From Nocardioides sp. (GTDB lineage Bacteria > Actinomycetota > Actinomycetes > Propionibacteriales > Nocardioidaceae): DNA of 35,195 nucleotides. The stretch covers positions 1 to 35,195 of the forward strand of contig NZ_JANINT010000137.1 of NCBI RefSeq assembly GCF_024509035.1. Reading direction: 5' to 3'. The position numbers and the translations under genes are program-made. Numbering within the stretch: the stretch's first letter is position 1; every line of letters starts with the position of its first letter. Positions 33,641 to 35,195 of the stretch are shown here, in pieces. The notes beneath the pieces are model-generated. The model did not search any database. It saw only the letters and a list, made by a program, of their open reading frames with translations, and had not been told where the DNA came from.

Positions 33641-33693
33641 CCCGCTGCGACAGCGGGAGGCGGTCAGGGAGGTTCCCCGGCGGCCACCCGCTG
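33641..33693 (-). promoter_or_regulatory. candidate riboswitch expression platform over the ribosome site
   Basis: In the RNA, CAGCGGG (a, 33693-33687) and CAGCGGG (c, 33647-33641) are identical and both are complementary to CCCGCTG (b, 33657-33651). Pairing b:c makes a 7-bp stem with a 3-nt loop. With CCT before b it can extend, with one bulged A, into the AAGG of the Shine-Dalgarno that follows c. Pairing a:b would free it. The two forms exclude each other, as expected for translational control. The switch direction is inferred. Confidence 0.55.
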
Positions 33694-33719
33694 CTTTCCT
33701 CGACAGCGTGTGATCAGGA

Positions 33720-33850
33720 CGCGTCGCTTCGGGTGCTCCGGCTCGCCCCCGGCCCTGGCTGGTCGGGAGGCCTACGGTTGCGGGTCAGCGCCGGACTCGG
33801 ACCGGCTTCCCCCAGCTGCGGGCGTGGTGAATGTGTTGAGTTGTAGGGCC
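33720..33850 (-). ncRNA. cobalamin (AdoCbl) riboswitch aptamer
   Basis: On the minus strand the leader contains the conserved cobalamin aptamer core: GGGAA, then GCCGGTCCGAGTCCGGC and CGCTGACCCGCAACCGTA (33810-33770), matching the known GGTnnnAgtCC hairpin and GCnGaCCCGCaACnGT joining segment. The B12-box equivalent GAGCCGGAGCACCCG follows at 33744-33730. Outer limits are approximate. The aptamer lies about 100 nt before the first gene of the ECF operon. These elements normally turn expression off when adenosylcobalamin is present, so the operon should be induced by B12 shortage. Confidence 0.93.
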
Positions 33851-33914
33851 GTGCTCAGGTGATACGAGCGCAGCATATCGCTCGCCCGCCTCCCCTCGGC
33901 CCCCGGTCCGATCC
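33851..33914 (-). promoter_or_regulatory. probable promoter of the cobalamin operon
   Basis: The promoter must lie between the gatB terminator palindrome and the aptamer. TATGCT on the minus strand at 33877-33872 fits the actinobacterial -10 TANNNT. No clear -35 is visible about 18 bp upstream, so the exact site is uncertain. Confidence 0.35.
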
Positions 33915-33951
33915 GCGTTGACCCGCCCGAAACTTTCGGGCGGGTCAACGC
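33915..33951. terminator. 37-nt near-perfect palindrome after gatB
   Basis: Two 18-bp arms (GCGTTGACCCGCCCGAAA and its reverse complement) flank a single central base at 33933, starting 9 bp past the gatB stop. In RNA this is a long stable hairpin with a small loop from the AAAC/TTT centre. No T-run follows. It probably ends gatB transcription and insulates the cobalamin riboswitch operon that runs in the same direction. Confidence 0.8.
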
Positions 33952-33960
33952 AGACGAGCC

Positions 33961-35195
33961 TCAGCTGAGCTTCTCGAGGACGAGCTCGCGGACCCGGCCG
34001 GCGTCGGCCTGGCCGCGCATCTCCTTCATGACCGCGCCGATGAGGGCACCGGCGGCGGCGACCTTGCCGTCGCGGATCTTGTCGGCGACGTCGGGGTTCT
34101 CGGCGATCGCCTTGTCGACAGCGGCCGAGAGCGCGCCCTCGTCGGAGACGATCGCGAGACCGCGGGCGGCGACGATCTCGTCGGGAGTGCCCTCGCCGGC
34201 GAGCAGGCCGTCGAAGACCTGGCGGGCCAGCTTGTCGTTGAGCTTGCCCTCGTCGACCAGCACCTGCACGCGGGCGACGTCGACCGGGGTGACACCCAGC
34301 TCGGCGACCTCGACGCCCGCCTCGTTGGCGCGGCGGGCCATCTCGCCGAGCCACCACTTGCGGGCGGCCTGGGGCGAGGCGCCGGCGGCGATCGTCTCCT
34401 CGACGATCAGCAGCGCGCCCGCACCGACGGTGTCACGCATCTCGAGGTCGGAGAAGCCCCACTCGGCCTGCAGCCGGGCGCGCTTCTGGGTCGGGTTCTC
34501 CGGCAGCGTGGCGCGCAGCTCCTCGACCCACTCGCGCGTCGGCGCCACCGGCACCAGGTCGGGCTCGGGGAAGTAGCGGTAGTCCTCGGCGTCGGACTTC
34601 TCGCGGCCGCTGGTGGTGACACCGGTGTCCTCGTGCCAGTGGCGCGTCTCCTGCAGGATCTTCTGCCCGGACTCGAGGACGGCCGCGTGCCGCGACATCT
34701 CGTAGCGCACCGCGCGCTCGACCGAGCGCAGCGAGTTGACGTTCTTGGTCTCGGTGCGGGTGCCCAGGGTGCCCGTGCCCTTCGGCGAGAGCGACAGGTT
34801 GACGTCGGCGCGGATCGAGCCCTGGTCCATCCGCGCGTCGGAGACCCCGAGGGCCACGATCAGGTCGCGCAGCTGCGCGACGTACGCCCGCGCGACCTGC
34901 GGCGCCTTCTCCCCCGCACCGAGGATCGGCTTGGTGACGATCTCGATGAGCGGGATGCCGGCGCGGTTGTAGTCGACCAGCGAGTGGTCGGCGCCGTGGA
35001 TGCGGCCGGTGGCGCCGCCGACGTGCAGCGACTTGCCGGTGTCCTCCTCCATGTGCGCGCGCTCGATCTCGACCCGGAAGGTCTCACCGTCGCCCTCCTC
35101 GTTCGGCACAGTGACGTCCATGTAGCCCTCGAACGCGATCGGCTCGTCGTACTGCGAGGTCTGGAAGTTCTTCGGCATGTCCGGGTAGAAGTAGT
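33961..35195 (-). CDS. gatB: aspartyl/glutamyl-tRNA amidotransferase subunit B (N-terminus cut by window end)
   Basis: GatB of the GatCAB complex, which amidates mis-charged Glu-tRNA(Gln) and Asp-tRNA(Asn); it binds and phosphorylates the glutamyl end. The visible 411 residues begin [19 protein letters not shown], so the N-terminal part (roughly 80-90 residues) lies outside. Seen: [56 protein letters not shown] and [11 protein letters not shown], then the helical linker and the C-terminal YqeY-like domain ([16 protein letters not shown] to the end). All are family landmarks and the frame is intact. The ATG at 35178 is internal (the Met of YFYPDM), not the start. The stop is followed by a strong palindrome. 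Confidence 0.97.
   Translation of the reverse strand, partial: YFYPDMPKNFQTSQYDEPIAFEGYMDVTVPNEEGDGETFRVEIERAHMEEDTGKSLHVGGATGRIHGADHSLVDYNRAGIPLIEIVTKPILGAGEKAPQVARAYVAQLRDLIVALGVSDARMDQGSIRADVNLSLSPKGTGTLGTRTETKNVNSLRSVERAVRYEMSRHAAVLESGQKILQETRHWHEDTGVTTSGREKSDAEDYRYFPEPDLVPVAPTREWVEELRATLPENPTQKRARLQAEWGFSDLEMRDTVGAGALLIVEETIAAGASPQAARKWWLGEMARRANEAGVEVAELGVTPVDVARVQVLVDEGKLNDKLARQVFDGLLAGEGTPDEIVAARGLAIVSDEGALSAAVDKAIAENPDVADKIRDGKVAAAGALIGAVMKEMRGQADAGRVRELVLEKLS

Overview
The window is very GC-rich. Genes are tightly packed with many 4-bp ATGA/GTGA overlaps and GTG starts, and several candidate promoters place a TANNNT-like hexamer 6-7 nt before the start codon (leaderless type). Together with the actinobacterial-style gene families, this points to a high-GC actinomycete of the Nocardioides type (Nocardioidaceae). 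The genus is an inference from overall gene style, not from a marker gene. No rRNA, tRNA, CRISPR array, transposase or phage gene was seen.

Layout. (1) 1-2050: ilvD on the minus strand, followed by a cut-off gene for a membrane-anchored protein. (2) 2124-5449: a HAD phosphoglucomutase-like gene coupled to a GH65 phosphorylase/hydrolase gene, a disaccharide phosphorolysis pair. (3) 5485-20775: a divergent catabolic island centred on an IclR regulator. The minus arm reads DUF6282-like metallohydrolase, bicupin, NitT/TauT substrate-binding lipoprotein, luciferase-like monooxygenase, cyclase-family hydrolase, then PcaF-, PcaI- and PcaJ-like proteins. The plus arm reads iclR, ABC ATPase, ABC permease, HpcH/HpaI aldolase, SDR, [2Fe-2S] subunit and permuted molybdenum hydroxylase, amidohydrolase, then an APC permease. 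The ABC importer is split between the arms. The set looks like uptake and complete breakdown of one organic compound, probably a (hetero)aromatic or cyclic acid, ending in a 3-oxoadipate-type beta-keto acid. The substrate cannot be read from the sequence. (4) 22518-22992: a convergent gap with a possible tiny lipoprotein gene and three tandem 63-bp units of hairpin-forming DNA. (5) 22993-27583: a BNR/Asp-box protein, an EamA exporter, a small conserved-looking protein, an alpha/beta hydrolase and a PQQ-type sugar dehydrogenase lipoprotein. (6) 27570-33900: a five-gene minus-strand operon behind a clear cobalamin riboswitch. (7) 33961-35195: gatB, truncated by the window end, with a strong palindrome after its stop.

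The most interesting system is region 6. An AdoCbl-type riboswitch precedes a secreted alpha6-alpha6-barrel protein, a secreted and membrane-anchored DUF4430/transcobalamin-beta-like protein, and the T, fused A-A and S parts of an ECF importer, all translationally coupled. Human intrinsic factor and transcobalamin consist of exactly these two folds (an alpha6-alpha6 barrel plus a beta domain) and clamp B12 between them. The operon therefore looks like a bacterial two-protein version of an intrinsic-factor B12 capture device feeding an ECF transporter. The riboswitch is seen directly; the B12-capture role is inference from folds and context. A possible translational expression platform, with two identical heptamers competing for one partner next to the Shine-Dalgarno, lies between the aptamer and the first start codon.
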